From the NCBI GenBank assembly GCA_020430445.1, contig JAGQJZ010000024.1, forward strand, positions 1 to 33,936: a DNA stretch of 33,936 bases. Direction: 5' to 3'. The position numbers and the translations under genes are program-made. Of this stretch, positions 8,228 to 16,215 are shown piece after piece. Under the pieces are notes generated by a model that made no database searches, was not told the origin of the DNA, and saw nothing but the letters and a program-made list of their open reading frames with translations. The stretch comes from Nitrospina sp. (GTDB lineage: Bacteria > Nitrospinota > Nitrospinia > Nitrospinales > Nitrospinaceae). Position 1 is the stretch's first letter; each line of letters opens with the position of its first letter.

Positions 8228-8726
8228 GCGGGGCCAGAAGGGGTTCACCCTTCTCGAGTTGATCGTTGTGGTGGTGCTGATGGGCGCGCTTGCCGGGCTC
8301 GTTCTCCCCGCCGCCTCGGGCGTGCTCAGCCGTGTCAACCAGCAGTCGTCCGTGCGCGAGATCACGTCCGCCATGCGCTACGCCCGGAGCAAGGCCGTCA
8401 CCGCCAAGGTACCCGTGGCCTTCCAGGCCGAGTTCGCCAAAAACCGCTACTGGCTGGAGGACCTGCAAAGCGGCAAGATGTCCAAAGTGCGCGAACTCCA
8501 GCCCGAGATCGTCTTCCGCGAGTATGACAACGGGGAGGACACCGTGACCGACGGCACCTTCACCATCATCTATTACCCACGCGGCAACACGTCGGGAGGA
8601 GCCGTCCGCCTGTCCGCTCCCCGCGAAAACGACGAACGCGAATGGTTCGAGATCGCCGTCGATCCCGTCACCGGAAAATCCAAAGTGACCCGGGACCCGT
8701 TCAACCCCGAAAAAGAAGAATCGTAA
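8175..8726 (+). CDS. gspH: Minor pseudopilin GspH
   Basis: This is a 183-residue prepilin with a G^FTLLE cleavage site near residue 24 and the helix LIVVVVLMGALAGLVLPAAS. The following NQQSSVREITSAMRYARSKAVTAKVPVAFQ is typical of the GspH/FimT family. The only start codon close to the leader in this frame is ATG 8175, which places the start 53 bp inside gspG. The reading frame is open further upstream, but that part is out-of-frame gspG sequence. The overlap implies translational coupling. Confidence 0.85.
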   Translation: MTRISCPGKGWTKTKTPERGQKGFTLLELIVVVVLMGALAGLVLPAASGVLSRVNQQSSVREITSAMRYARSKAVTAKVPVAFQAEFAKNRYWLEDLQSGKMSKVRELQPEIVFREYDNGEDTVTDGTFTIIYYPRGNTSGGAVRLSAPRENDEREWFEIAVDPVTGKSKVTRDPFNPEKEES

Positions 8727-8747
8727 ACAGAGCGCCGGAACAATGCC

Positions 8748-9449
8748 ATGCAACGGATCGTGACATCACCCATGAACAGGGAAGACGGTTTCACCCTGAT
8801 CGAGATCATGGTGGCGCTGGTGATCCTGGCCACGGGTTTCCTCACCGTAGTGCAACTGTTCTCCGGGGGCGTCCGGCTGGCCACGGCCTCGGACCGCTAC
8901 ATCCGCGGCGTCACCCTGGCCAACAACAAGTTCAATCAACTCGAACTGCTCAACTTTGAACCCACCGAAACTTCCGGTGTGTTCGAGAAAAACCCTGATT
9001 ACCGTTGGGAATTTTCGGTCTCCTCTTTTGCCTCACCATTGAACGATCCGGGCGTGGGCGTCCAGTTGAACGAAGTCGCCCTCAGCGTTTTCTGGAACGA
9101 GGGCCAACGGGAACAGAGCATCCAGTTGACCTCGCTGTGGCCTGAAGGCGGCCGCTCGCACCTGGCTCCTGACACGGTTCTGCTCGGCAACACCAGCGGC
9201 CTTGGAGCCTCCGGGGCTTCTCCCAACGCGGCGACGGCGACCAGTGCGGAAGGCGGTCCACGCGCCGCCACCACCACCGGCACCGGCAATCCGGAGGTTT
9301 CGGCGGGAGTGGGGACGGTTCAGGCCGCGCCTGGCACCTCGCTTCCCAGTCAGGATCCCAATTTTCAGTTTGATCTCAGCGGTATGCCGACCAAGCCGCC
9401 TCCGGAGGCAACCGGTCCGCCTCTTCTCGGCGTCACGGGGGGCTCATGA
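8748..9449 (+). CDS. gspI: Minor pseudopilin GspI with long C-terminal tail
   Basis: This 233-residue prepilin has the cleavage site EDG^FTLIE and the helix IMVALVILATGFLTVVQLF. The conserved TLANNKFNQLELLN segment follows. The family domain ends near residue 145 (SIQLTSLWPEGG). About 85 further residues are rich in Ala, Gly, Thr and Pro and look disordered; typical GspI proteins stop near 120-130 residues. The start is ATG 8748, with ATG 8772 as an alternative that gives a shorter leader. It would form the pseudopilus tip complex with GspJ and GspK. Confidence 0.85.
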   Translation: MQRIVTSPMNREDGFTLIEIMVALVILATGFLTVVQLFSGGVRLATASDRYIRGVTLANNKFNQLELLNFEPTETSGVFEKNPDYRWEFSVSSFASPLNDPGVGVQLNEVALSVFWNEGQREQSIQLTSLWPEGGRSHLAPDTVLLGNTSGLGASGASPNAATATSAEGGPRAATTTGTGNPEVSAGVGTVQAAPGTSLPSQDPNFQFDLSGMPTKPPPEATGPPLLGVTGGS

Positions 9450-10378
9450 AACGGAAACGATCCATAGCGCGTCAGGAAGACGGGTTCACTCTGCTGGAGT
9501 TGATCATCGCGATGACGGTTGTGGCGGTGATCGCCGTCTTGTCCGTATTCAGCGTGCGTCTTGCCGTGTCCTCCCAGAAAGCCGGCGGGGACAAGGCGGA
9601 GCTCTACCAGCGTCTGCGCTTTATCGGCGAGCAATTGACCGAAAAAATCGCCTCGGCGCATCCTTTTTTCCTGCTCGGCAAGGAGAACCTGCCGCTGTTC
9701 GCCCGAATCGATCCCGAACAGTTAAAGGGCAAGCGCATCCTCGCTTTCGAAGGAGGTCCTGAATCGGTGAAATTCATCACCACGGCGGGACGGCTGAACG
9801 ATATCGGCGTTGAATCGCCGGACTTCCATGAGGTGCGTTTCTTTCTGGGTAAGAATCCCAAAACAAAGGAAACCGGCGTCATTCTGGTGGAAAAGCCCTT
9901 GTCATTCGACACCGCCCTGCAGGACACCCCGGAAAGCCTGGCAGACGCCCAGTACATCACCCTGGCGCCTCAGGCGGCGAAGCTGAAATTCCGCTATCTC
10001 AGGATCAACGCCGTCGAGGGAGAAGGAGAGCAGCCCGGTAAGAAAACGGTCAAGTATACGGAAGAATGGGTCGATACGATAAAAACTGAACCTATTGAAT
10101 TTTCAGGAAAAACCAGCCAATCGCTGTTCCAGTCGTCGAACGGCGCGGAAGGCCGCATGAGCCTGCCCCGGGCCATTGAAATCTCGCTGTCGCTGAAAGA
10201 AGGCAACGCAGACGGGGACGACGATGAATTCCTCGGGGAAGAGGAAGAGGAGCAGGAAGGCCTGATCGCCCTGCCGGCCGTGATCATCCCGACCCACACC
10301 GGCCAGGTGTTTGAACGGGCCGCAATCCCGGAAGATCAACAAGATCAGGAAAAGCAGGAAGAACAGAAGAAAGGATAA
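9446..10378 (+). CDS. gspJ: Minor pseudopilin GspJ
   Basis: This 310-residue prepilin overlaps gspI by 4 bp (ATGA). It has the leader MKRKRSIARQEDG, the cleavage site G^FTLLE and the helix LIIAMTVVAVIAVLSVFSV. The globular region is larger than usual for GspJ (about 200 residues) and ends in an acidic, glutamine-rich tail (residues about 260-310). Assignment to GspJ rests on operon position between gspI and gspK and on the prepilin end; the fold of the globular part was not judged in detail. Confidence 0.82.
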   Translation: MKRKRSIARQEDGFTLLELIIAMTVVAVIAVLSVFSVRLAVSSQKAGGDKAELYQRLRFIGEQLTEKIASAHPFFLLGKENLPLFARIDPEQLKGKRILAFEGGPESVKFITTAGRLNDIGVESPDFHEVRFFLGKNPKTKETGVILVEKPLSFDTALQDTPESLADAQYITLAPQAAKLKFRYLRINAVEGEGEQPGKKTVKYTEEWVDTIKTEPIEFSGKTSQSLFQSSNGAEGRMSLPRAIEISLSLKEGNADGDDDEFLGEEEEEQEGLIALPAVIIPTHTGQVFERAAIPEDQQDQEKQEEQKKG

Positions 10379-10383
10379 ACGCG

Positions 10384-11436
10384 ATGCCCGAATCGCTGAA
10401 AAACGAGAAAGGTCTGGCCTTCATCCTCGTGGTGTGGGTGCTGGTGCTTTTGATCGCGCTCGGAACGGAATTCGCGTTTTCCATGCGGACGGAAGTCAAC
10501 ACAACGCGCAACTACAAGGAAGACCGCGAAACCTATTTTCTCGCCAAGGCGGGTATCCAACTGGCCATGGCCGAACTCCTGCAAAAAGCCAGCTTTCATT
10601 CAACCACTCCGGAAAAGGGCTATATCATCGGCAAGCCCGCCACGTCCGCAAAGGATCAGGAAGAAGCACAACCCACCTCCATCTTTTCTCAAAAAACCGA
10701 AGACAGTAATAGCGAGGAAACAGAAGAGGAAATCTACGAATCCGTGAGGGAGGACATCCCCCTGGGCCAGGGAACGATCACCTACGAGATCGACGACGAA
10801 AACGGCAAGCTCAACCTCAACAACGTGTCGCGGGAGATTCTGGTCAAGGCGCTGGAGTTGAACGGGCTCGAACAGGGTTCGGAGCGGGACGGGATCGCCG
10901 ACTCCATTCTCGACTGGATCGATCCGGACGACAACCACCGCCTCAACGGGGCGGAAAACGATTACTACCTGTCGCAGTTTCCGCCCTACCGGGCCAAGAA
11001 CGGTCCTCTGGACAGCCTGGAAGAACTGCTCCGCGTCAAGGGAATGAGCAAAGAACTGCTTTACGGCGACACACAATACGATGAAGCAGAAGACAAGGAA
11101 GGGCTCCGGCCCGGCTTGATGCGCTTTTTCACCGTCTACAACACCCCCTTCTTCAACCCCAACACCGCATCGCTGGAAGTCCTGAAAGCCTCGTTCCCGA
11201 CGGAAAAAGTCCAGGAAATCCTGGAGGCAAAAGAGGAAAAAGGATTTTACGGTTTCACCATTTCCAGCCATTTTAAAATCCGCGCCACCGGCAAACTCGA
11301 CGGCAGCGAAACCCGGCACACGATAACCGCCGTGCTGGAAAAGGTGGGAACGGATGAGAAAGCCAAAATGCTGGTGCGCTACTGGAGGGACAACGACGTC
11401 TCGTACCAACCGGCCGAAACGCCTGAGTCCAACTGA
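10384..11436 (+). CDS. gspK: Minor pseudopilin GspK
   Basis: This 350-residue protein has the atypical prepilin end of GspK: NEKG^LAFILVVWVLVLLIALG, without Glu at +5. The FYFLAKAGIQLA-like segment (ETYFLAKAGIQLAMAELL) follows. Then comes a helical domain with DENGKLNLNNVSREIL and DSILDWIDPDDNHRLNGAENDYY, typical of the GspK calcium-binding/SAM-like region. GspK caps the pseudopilus tip. It starts 5 bp after gspJ ends. Confidence 0.92.
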   Translation: MPESLKNEKGLAFILVVWVLVLLIALGTEFAFSMRTEVNTTRNYKEDRETYFLAKAGIQLAMAELLQKASFHSTTPEKGYIIGKPATSAKDQEEAQPTSIFSQKTEDSNSEETEEEIYESVREDIPLGQGTITYEIDDENGKLNLNNVSREILVKALELNGLEQGSERDGIADSILDWIDPDDNHRLNGAENDYYLSQFPPYRAKNGPLDSLEELLRVKGMSKELLYGDTQYDEAEDKEGLRPGLMRFFTVYNTPFFNPNTASLEVLKASFPTEKVQEILEAKEEKGFYGFTISSHFKIRATGKLDGSETRHTITAVLEKVGTDEKAKMLVRYWRDNDVSYQPAETPESN

Positions 11437-11441
11437 ATCCA

Positions 11442-12926
11442 ATGAAACCCTTTTATTTTGAAAAGTCGCTGGGAATCGATATCCGGGAAAGTTCCGCCGC
11501 CCTGTGCCTGGTGGGAAAGAAATTCCGCGGCATCGATGTGATCACCACCGGCGCCTTTGAATGCAGCCCCCTGGGCCCCGGAGCGGACGAGAAAACCCGG
11601 CAGGAGTTCATCGAAGGCGTCCGCCAATTCCTGGACAACATGCAGGGGAGCCCGGACCAAACCACCGTCTGCCTGCCGCGCCGGTACGTTTCCATCAAGA
11701 CATTCTCCCTGCCGGCGCCGGACCGGGAATCGGTCGACGCCATGGTGGAGTTTGAAATCGACCGCCACTTTTCGGCCTCGCCGGAAAACCTGCACGTGTC
11801 CTACCGCGTCGAGGACGCGGGCGAAAACCTGTTTAAAGTCATCGCCGGCGCGGTCCACACTTCCGTTTTTGAATTTTTCTGGGAACTGTTCGAGCAGGCC
11901 GGCATCCGCCCCTCGCTGGTCGATATCTCCACCTTCAGCAACCTCAATCTGATCCAGCAGGGGAAGAAAATCGTACCGGGAAACGAGGCGCTGGTCGACG
12001 TCTCCAGGGACTCCGTTGAGATCACGGTCCTGAACGACGGCGTGGTGGAATTGTCGCGCAGCATTCCCGTCGCCGACCCGGATTTCCGGGAACACTTTCA
12101 CCGCCACGACCTGGAAGGCAACCGGCTGCGGCCCCATGCCACCCGCTTTGCGGGATTTGTTTCCGAAGCCCTGCAATCCACCTTGTACTCCTGCAACTTC
12201 ATCCGCGAAGACGAGAGTATCGACATCATTCATCTGGCCAGTGGCGGTGCGTACCACGAGGCGCTGGCTTTTGAACTGGAAGAACAGACCGGGGTTTCGA
12301 TCCGTCCCTTGACGCCGCCCGACGCCGTTGCCAAAACCCTGCCGCTCGAGTTCGACGCCGCCACCCACAACACCGCGCTGGGCCTGGCCCTGCGCGGAGC
12401 ACAGTTCTGCCGGTACCAGCTCAACCTGTTGCCGCAGGAACGGATTCCCGTGCGCCGCCGCGCCAGCCTGAGGACGACCGTGGCCCTGCTGCTCGTCACC
12501 GCGTTCCTGGCCGGCGGCTTTCTCATCAGCAAGGTGTCCTACAACAACATGACGCTGAACTCGCTCAACGCCCAGTTGAAGGAAGTCAAAACCCAGGTGG
12601 GCTCGCTTGAAAAAGTGGACCGCGAATACGATGAACTGGTGTGGTTCGCGGAGACGCTCAACCAAATCGACCGGGACTTTCCGCTCAAGGTCGTCGTGCT
12701 GAAGGAACTGAGCCGGGTCCTGCCGAAAAACACGTATGTGACACGGATCTCGATTTCCAGAAATTCGATGGAAGTCCAGGGCTTCAGCCAGGCCGCTTCT
12801 CCCTTGATCCAGCAAGTGGAAGACTCTCCACTGTTCATCAACGCCGCCTTTCGCGGCTCGGTGGTGAACCAGAAGAACGGCCAGAAATTCACCATCCAGG
12901 CGGAAATCACACCGGAGGCGCCATGA
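11442..12926 (+). CDS. gspL: GspL-type protein (actin-like PilM plus PilN-like domain)
   Basis: The first 330 or so of its 494 residues form a cytoplasmic actin-like ATPase-fold domain of the PilM/GspL kind (SLGIDIRESSAALCLV at the start). One membrane helix (residues about 345-365) follows, then a coiled-coil and a ferredoxin-like periplasmic domain resembling PilN (LKELSRVLPKNTYVTRISIS). GspL recruits GspE to the membrane and pairs with GspM. The order L then M in this operon supports the assignment. It starts 5 bp after gspK. Confidence 0.85.
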   Translation: MKPFYFEKSLGIDIRESSAALCLVGKKFRGIDVITTGAFECSPLGPGADEKTRQEFIEGVRQFLDNMQGSPDQTTVCLPRRYVSIKTFSLPAPDRESVDAMVEFEIDRHFSASPENLHVSYRVEDAGENLFKVIAGAVHTSVFEFFWELFEQAGIRPSLVDISTFSNLNLIQQGKKIVPGNEALVDVSRDSVEITVLNDGVVELSRSIPVADPDFREHFHRHDLEGNRLRPHATRFAGFVSEALQSTLYSCNFIREDESIDIIHLASGGAYHEALAFELEEQTGVSIRPLTPPDAVAKTLPLEFDAATHNTALGLALRGAQFCRYQLNLLPQERIPVRRRASLRTTVALLLVTAFLAGGFLISKVSYNNMTLNSLNAQLKEVKTQVGSLEKVDREYDELVWFAETLNQIDRDFPLKVVVLKELSRVLPKNTYVTRISISRNSMEVQGFSQAASPLIQQVEDSPLFINAAFRGSVVNQKNGQKFTIQAEITPEAP

Positions 12927-13501
12927 AAAAAATGACCCCGCGGGAACGCGTCATCATCACCCTGGGCCTGATCGTGGTGGCCGGATTTGCGCTGAACCAT
13001 TTCGTCGCGCAGCCGCTGGTGCGGAAACAGGAGCGGACGGATCAGGAAATCGAAAGCAAGATTCTCTTCATAAGCCAATACTATTCCATCCTCAGCCAGA
13101 AGGAGTATTACCTCAAAAAGGAAGAGACCAACAAACTGCTCAAGGAAGAACTGGCGCAACGCTTTCTCCCCCACGAAAAACCCGCCCTGGCGGGCGCGGA
13201 GCTGCAAAGTATTCTTCAAACCCTGGCCAAATCGAATTCGGTACACATTGTGCAAGTCAACACGGAGAAGCCGAAACACACCGCCGGGATTTTGACGGTT
13301 CCCGTTCGTATCGTGGTGCGTTCGTCACTGAGGAACCTGTCCGGATACCTGCACGGGGTGGAAAACCACGAGCGGTTCCTGGTGGTGGACGACCTGCAGA
13401 CACGCCGGATCAACCGCAACGAACCGGAGTATCTGGAGTCGCGGCTTCTCGTCAACGGCTTTATGATGCAACGCGTCGAGGAGAAGAAGAAACGCACATG
13501 A
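12923..13501 (+). CDS. gspM: GspM-type protein
   Basis: This 192-residue bitopic protein has a short basic cytoplasmic start, one membrane helix (VIITLGLIVVAGFALNHF) and a coiled coil. A periplasmic ferredoxin-like domain follows (AELQSILQTLAKSNSVHIV to RLLVNGFMM). It corresponds to GspM/PilO. The start at ATG 12923 overlaps the gspL stop by 4 bp. The frame is open further upstream, but that part is the shadow of gspL. GspM stabilises GspL in the inner-membrane platform. Confidence 0.85.
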   Translation: MKKMTPRERVIITLGLIVVAGFALNHFVAQPLVRKQERTDQEIESKILFISQYYSILSQKEYYLKKEETNKLLKEELAQRFLPHEKPALAGAELQSILQTLAKSNSVHIVQVNTEKPKHTAGILTVPVRIVVRSSLRNLSGYLHGVENHERFLVVDDLQTRRINRNEPEYLESRLLVNGFMMQRVEEKKKRT

Positions 13502-16011
13502 ATCGCTTCTGGGTCTTAATTGCATTGGGGTTGACCTTGGCTCTCCCGGTCTCGGGCTGCGTCAAGAACACGTCTTCCATCGACAAACTGACGGACGGGG
13601 ACCCGCTCGAAAAACTGAAAATCCCCGGGGGCAAAAAATCCGCCCGCAAATCCTCCGCTCCGGAATCCGATAGCCCCACCGAAAAAACCCAGGCCCGCGG
13701 GGACATCAATCTCGACCCTTTGAAAAATATAAAGCCCTCCCAGAACCGGCAAATTGTGATCGTGACGGGGAACAAAGTTCCGCTGCGTAAAGGCCCCGGA
13801 ATCAAATTCAAAAAGATCGGCCTGGCCGACAAGGGCGATGAATTTCAGTTTTTGCGGGAAGTCCGCCAGAGCGCTTCCACCCCCATCTGGTACCTCGTGC
13901 AGGATGCGCAGAGGAATAAATTTTTTCTGCCCAAACTGTTCGCCAAACTGGAACAGCGCCAGCCCGGGCCGGAAGATATGGAGGAACCATCCACAGACCC
14001 CGTGAACAAGGGAGAAGTCGTGCGCCGGGCATCGCAATTGACGCCGGAGAGCGTGCGCCATGTCAAGGATTCCACCCCCCCTCTTCCGGATGAACTGAAA
14101 AAAGCCAAACACATCACCCTCAACTTTGAGGGGACGGATATTTACGAGGTCATCACCACTTTCGCGGAGTTGCTCAAGCTGGATTATGTCATCGAGGGCA
14201 ACGTTCAGGGGAAAGTCACCCTGCAGACGTTCAACCAGATCCCGGCGGAAGACCTGTACGCGGTCTTTGAGCAGATCCTCGCCGTCAGCCAGGTCACCGT
14301 GGTCAAGAGCGGGAATTTCTACCGCTTCCTGCCGCTTCCCGACGCTCCGAGGAAACCGGTCAGTATTTATTACGGAAACGATCAGGAGCGTCCCGACCGG
14401 GACCGCGTGGTCATCCAGATCATCCCGTTGCGTTATGTCTCGAACACCGCCATGCGGCAGGTCATCACGCCGCTGCTTTCCGGCACCGCCACATTGCTGG
14501 ACGTGCCCGACACGCGCAACCTGATGCTGGTGGACCTCGCCTCGAACGTCAACAAGGTCATGAAGGTCATCCGCGCCATCGACATCGACAAGCTCGCGGC
14601 TTCCGACATCCGCCTGTTTGAAATGATCCACTCCGACGCCACCGTGGTGACCGAGGAGTTGAAGGAAATTTTCATCTCGATGGGTTACCAGAAGGCGCTC
14701 GGCGAAAGCCTGACCTTCCTGCCCATCACCCGGCTCAATTCGCTGCTGGTGGTCAATTCCCTGGAAGACGTGATGGAAACGGTTCAGTTCTGGGTGAGCA
14801 AGCTCGATCAGCCGATGTCCGGAGGCAACCTGAGCACGTTCGTCTACTATGTGCAGAATGCCGAGGCCGACACCCTGGCGGGCGTCCTGAACTCGATCTT
14901 CGCCGAGGAGAAAAGCAAACAGGAAAAAAGCCAGGCCAAAACCCTCGCCGCGGCCGCCAAGGCTCAGAACTCGAAGGACCAGGCGCAATCCAAAAACCAG
15001 ACAACCAATCCCCGGACGGGAGCGCCGACGCCGACCCCCTTCCGTGTCGAAGGCGGCATTCAGGCCCAGGTCGAAGGCGACCTCATCATCATTCCGGACA
15101 AGGACACCAACTCACTGGTGGTCCGCACCGCGGCCAAGAACTATCCGGGCGTGCTGGAATTGATCAAGAAGCTCGATCTCCTGCCCCAGCAGGTGGTGAT
15201 CGAAGTGATGATCCTCGACCTGACCATCGACGAGCAGACGCGGACCGGACTCGAGTGGGCCATGCAGGAAACCGACAGCCAGGGCCACATCTTCGCCGGC
15301 GGCACCAACGGCAACGTGACCGGCACGCTGCTCGGCTCCAGCCTCGGCCAGGCGGCAACCCCCCTGTTCGCGGCGGGGTCCAGTTTTTTCGTCGGGCGGC
15401 CGGACAAGCTCATCGCCCTGTTGCAGGCGTTTTCCAACGATTCGAAAGCCAACGTCATCGCCAACCCGATCCTGGTGACGTCGGACAACAAGGAAGCGAC
15501 GATCTCGATCACGGATGACATCCCCATCCAGAGTTCGACGATTCAATCGCCGACAGCGGGGCAGCCGTTGACGCAGACCACGATCGAGTTCCGCAGCGTC
15601 GGCGTCAAACTCGGCATCCTGCCCAAGATCAATTCCGACAACTTCGTGAATCTGAAGATCAACCAGGAGATCAGCAACCGGGGTCCCGATGTGGGCAATG
15701 TTCCCTCGTTCAGCACCCGCGTGGTCAACACCGAAGTCGTGTTGAAGGACAACCAGATTCTGGTCATGGGTGGTCTGATGCGCACCACCAGCACTGAAAC
15801 CGTCACCGGCGTGCCGCTGCTCAAGGACATCCCCGCCATCGGCCGGCTGTTCAGCACCGTCGACGAAAACCTGGAAAAAACCGAACTCATGCTGTTCATC
15901 ACCCCCCACATCATTTCCGACACCGAAGACAGCGACAGCGTCACCGATCATTTCCGCCGGCGGCTGGGCAACCTCAACCATAAATTCAAGGGCGGTCCGT
16001 TCGGCGGGTGA
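13498..16011 (+). CDS. gspD: Type II secretion secretin GspD, lipoprotein with SH3-like domain
   Basis: This is an 837-residue outer-membrane secretin. It starts with a lipoprotein signal (lipobox VSGC21). An SH3b-like module follows at residues about 80-145 (KVPLRKGPGIKFKKIG..WYLVQ). Then come N0 (from about 200, HITLNFEGTDIYEVITTFAEL), N1-N3 repeats with a Gln/Lys/Ala-rich linker, and the secretin core from about 560 (VVIEVMILDLTIDEQ). The core includes the conserved VPLLKDIPAIGRLFS and the end FITPHII. The lipid anchor and SH3-like module are additions to the usual GspD and may replace a pilotin or peptidoglycan anchor. ATGA overlap with gspM. Secretins of type IV pili are related, but the operon settles the call. 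Confidence 0.92.
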   Translation: MNRFWVLIALGLTLALPVSGCVKNTSSIDKLTDGDPLEKLKIPGGKKSARKSSAPESDSPTEKTQARGDINLDPLKNIKPSQNRQIVIVTGNKVPLRKGPGIKFKKIGLADKGDEFQFLREVRQSASTPIWYLVQDAQRNKFFLPKLFAKLEQRQPGPEDMEEPSTDPVNKGEVVRRASQLTPESVRHVKDSTPPLPDELKKAKHITLNFEGTDIYEVITTFAELLKLDYVIEGNVQGKVTLQTFNQIPAEDLYAVFEQILAVSQVTVVKSGNFYRFLPLPDAPRKPVSIYYGNDQERPDRDRVVIQIIPLRYVSNTAMRQVITPLLSGTATLLDVPDTRNLMLVDLASNVNKVMKVIRAIDIDKLAASDIRLFEMIHSDATVVTEELKEIFISMGYQKALGESLTFLPITRLNSLLVVNSLEDVMETVQFWVSKLDQPMSGGNLSTFVYYVQNAEADTLAGVLNSIFAEEKSKQEKSQAKTLAAAAKAQNSKDQAQSKNQTTNPRTGAPTPTPFRVEGGIQAQVEGDLIIIPDKDTNSLVVRTAAKNYPGVLELIKKLDLLPQQVVIEVMILDLTIDEQTRTGLEWAMQETDSQGHIFAGGTNGNVTGTLLGSSLGQAATPLFAAGSSFFVGRPDKLIALLQAFSNDSKANVIANPILVTSDNKEATISITDDIPIQSSTIQSPTAGQPLTQTTIEFRSVGVKLGILPKINSDNFVNLKINQEISNRGPDVGNVPSFSTRVVNTEVVLKDNQILVMGGLMRTTSTETVTGVPLLKDIPAIGRLFSTVDENLEKTELMLFITPHIISDTEDSDSVTDHFRRRLGNLNHKFKGGPFGG

Positions 16012-16022
16012 TCCGTACCCCC

Positions 16023-16040
16023 TAACCTTTTGTTTTCAAA
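16023..16040. repeat. 18-bp repeat, copy 2
   Basis: TAACCTTTTGTTTTCAAA is identical to 3745-3762 and in the same orientation. It lies 33 bp before the -10 hexamer of the next promoter. Confidence 0.5.
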
Positions 16041-16070
16041 CAATTTTCTGTAAAACCCGGGTTCCGGTCG

Positions 16071-16079
16071 TGCTATAAT
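16071..16079 (+). promoter_or_regulatory. Extended -10 promoter of the sulfur amino-acid cluster
   Basis: TGCTATAAT is again a perfect extended -10, the same as before gspC and also followed by G. Transcription would start near 16086. No clear -35 hexamer is present. A second TATAAT at 16159-16164 lacks the TG extension and a -35. Confidence 0.55.
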
Positions 16080-16215
16080 GGCTTGCGCTTGAAGGGGTTA
16101 GCTTATTCCCGCCAGGCGATTTTTCATCCGGGGCATTTAAATTTTCCGGCAGTTGCCGTATAATCCGTTCTTTCGCTTCCGAATCGACCTAAACCCTTAT
16201 TCGACTGGCCCGTAG

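Larger units (their letters stand above)
16012..16215. other. Intergenic region before the sulfur amino-acid cluster
   Basis: This 204-bp region holds the second copy of the 18-bp repeat and an extended -10 element, and then a leader of about 130 nt before the TTG start of the cysteine synthase. No strong hairpin, riboswitch-like fold or terminator for gspD was recognised in it. Confidence 0.5.

Noticed and set aside
11379..14988. Two long - strand frames (478 and 490 codons) opposite gspL/gspK and gspD
   Set aside because: Antisense shadows of GC-rich genes; repetitive His/Asp/Val/Gly composition and no recognisable domain.
16159..16164. Second TATAAT before cysK
   Set aside because: It has no -35 or TGN extension; the extended -10 at 16071-16079 is better.
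16086..16215. Possible riboswitch in the leader before cysK
   Set aside because: Only weak 4-5 bp stems were found and no known sulfur or amino-acid riboswitch core was recognised.
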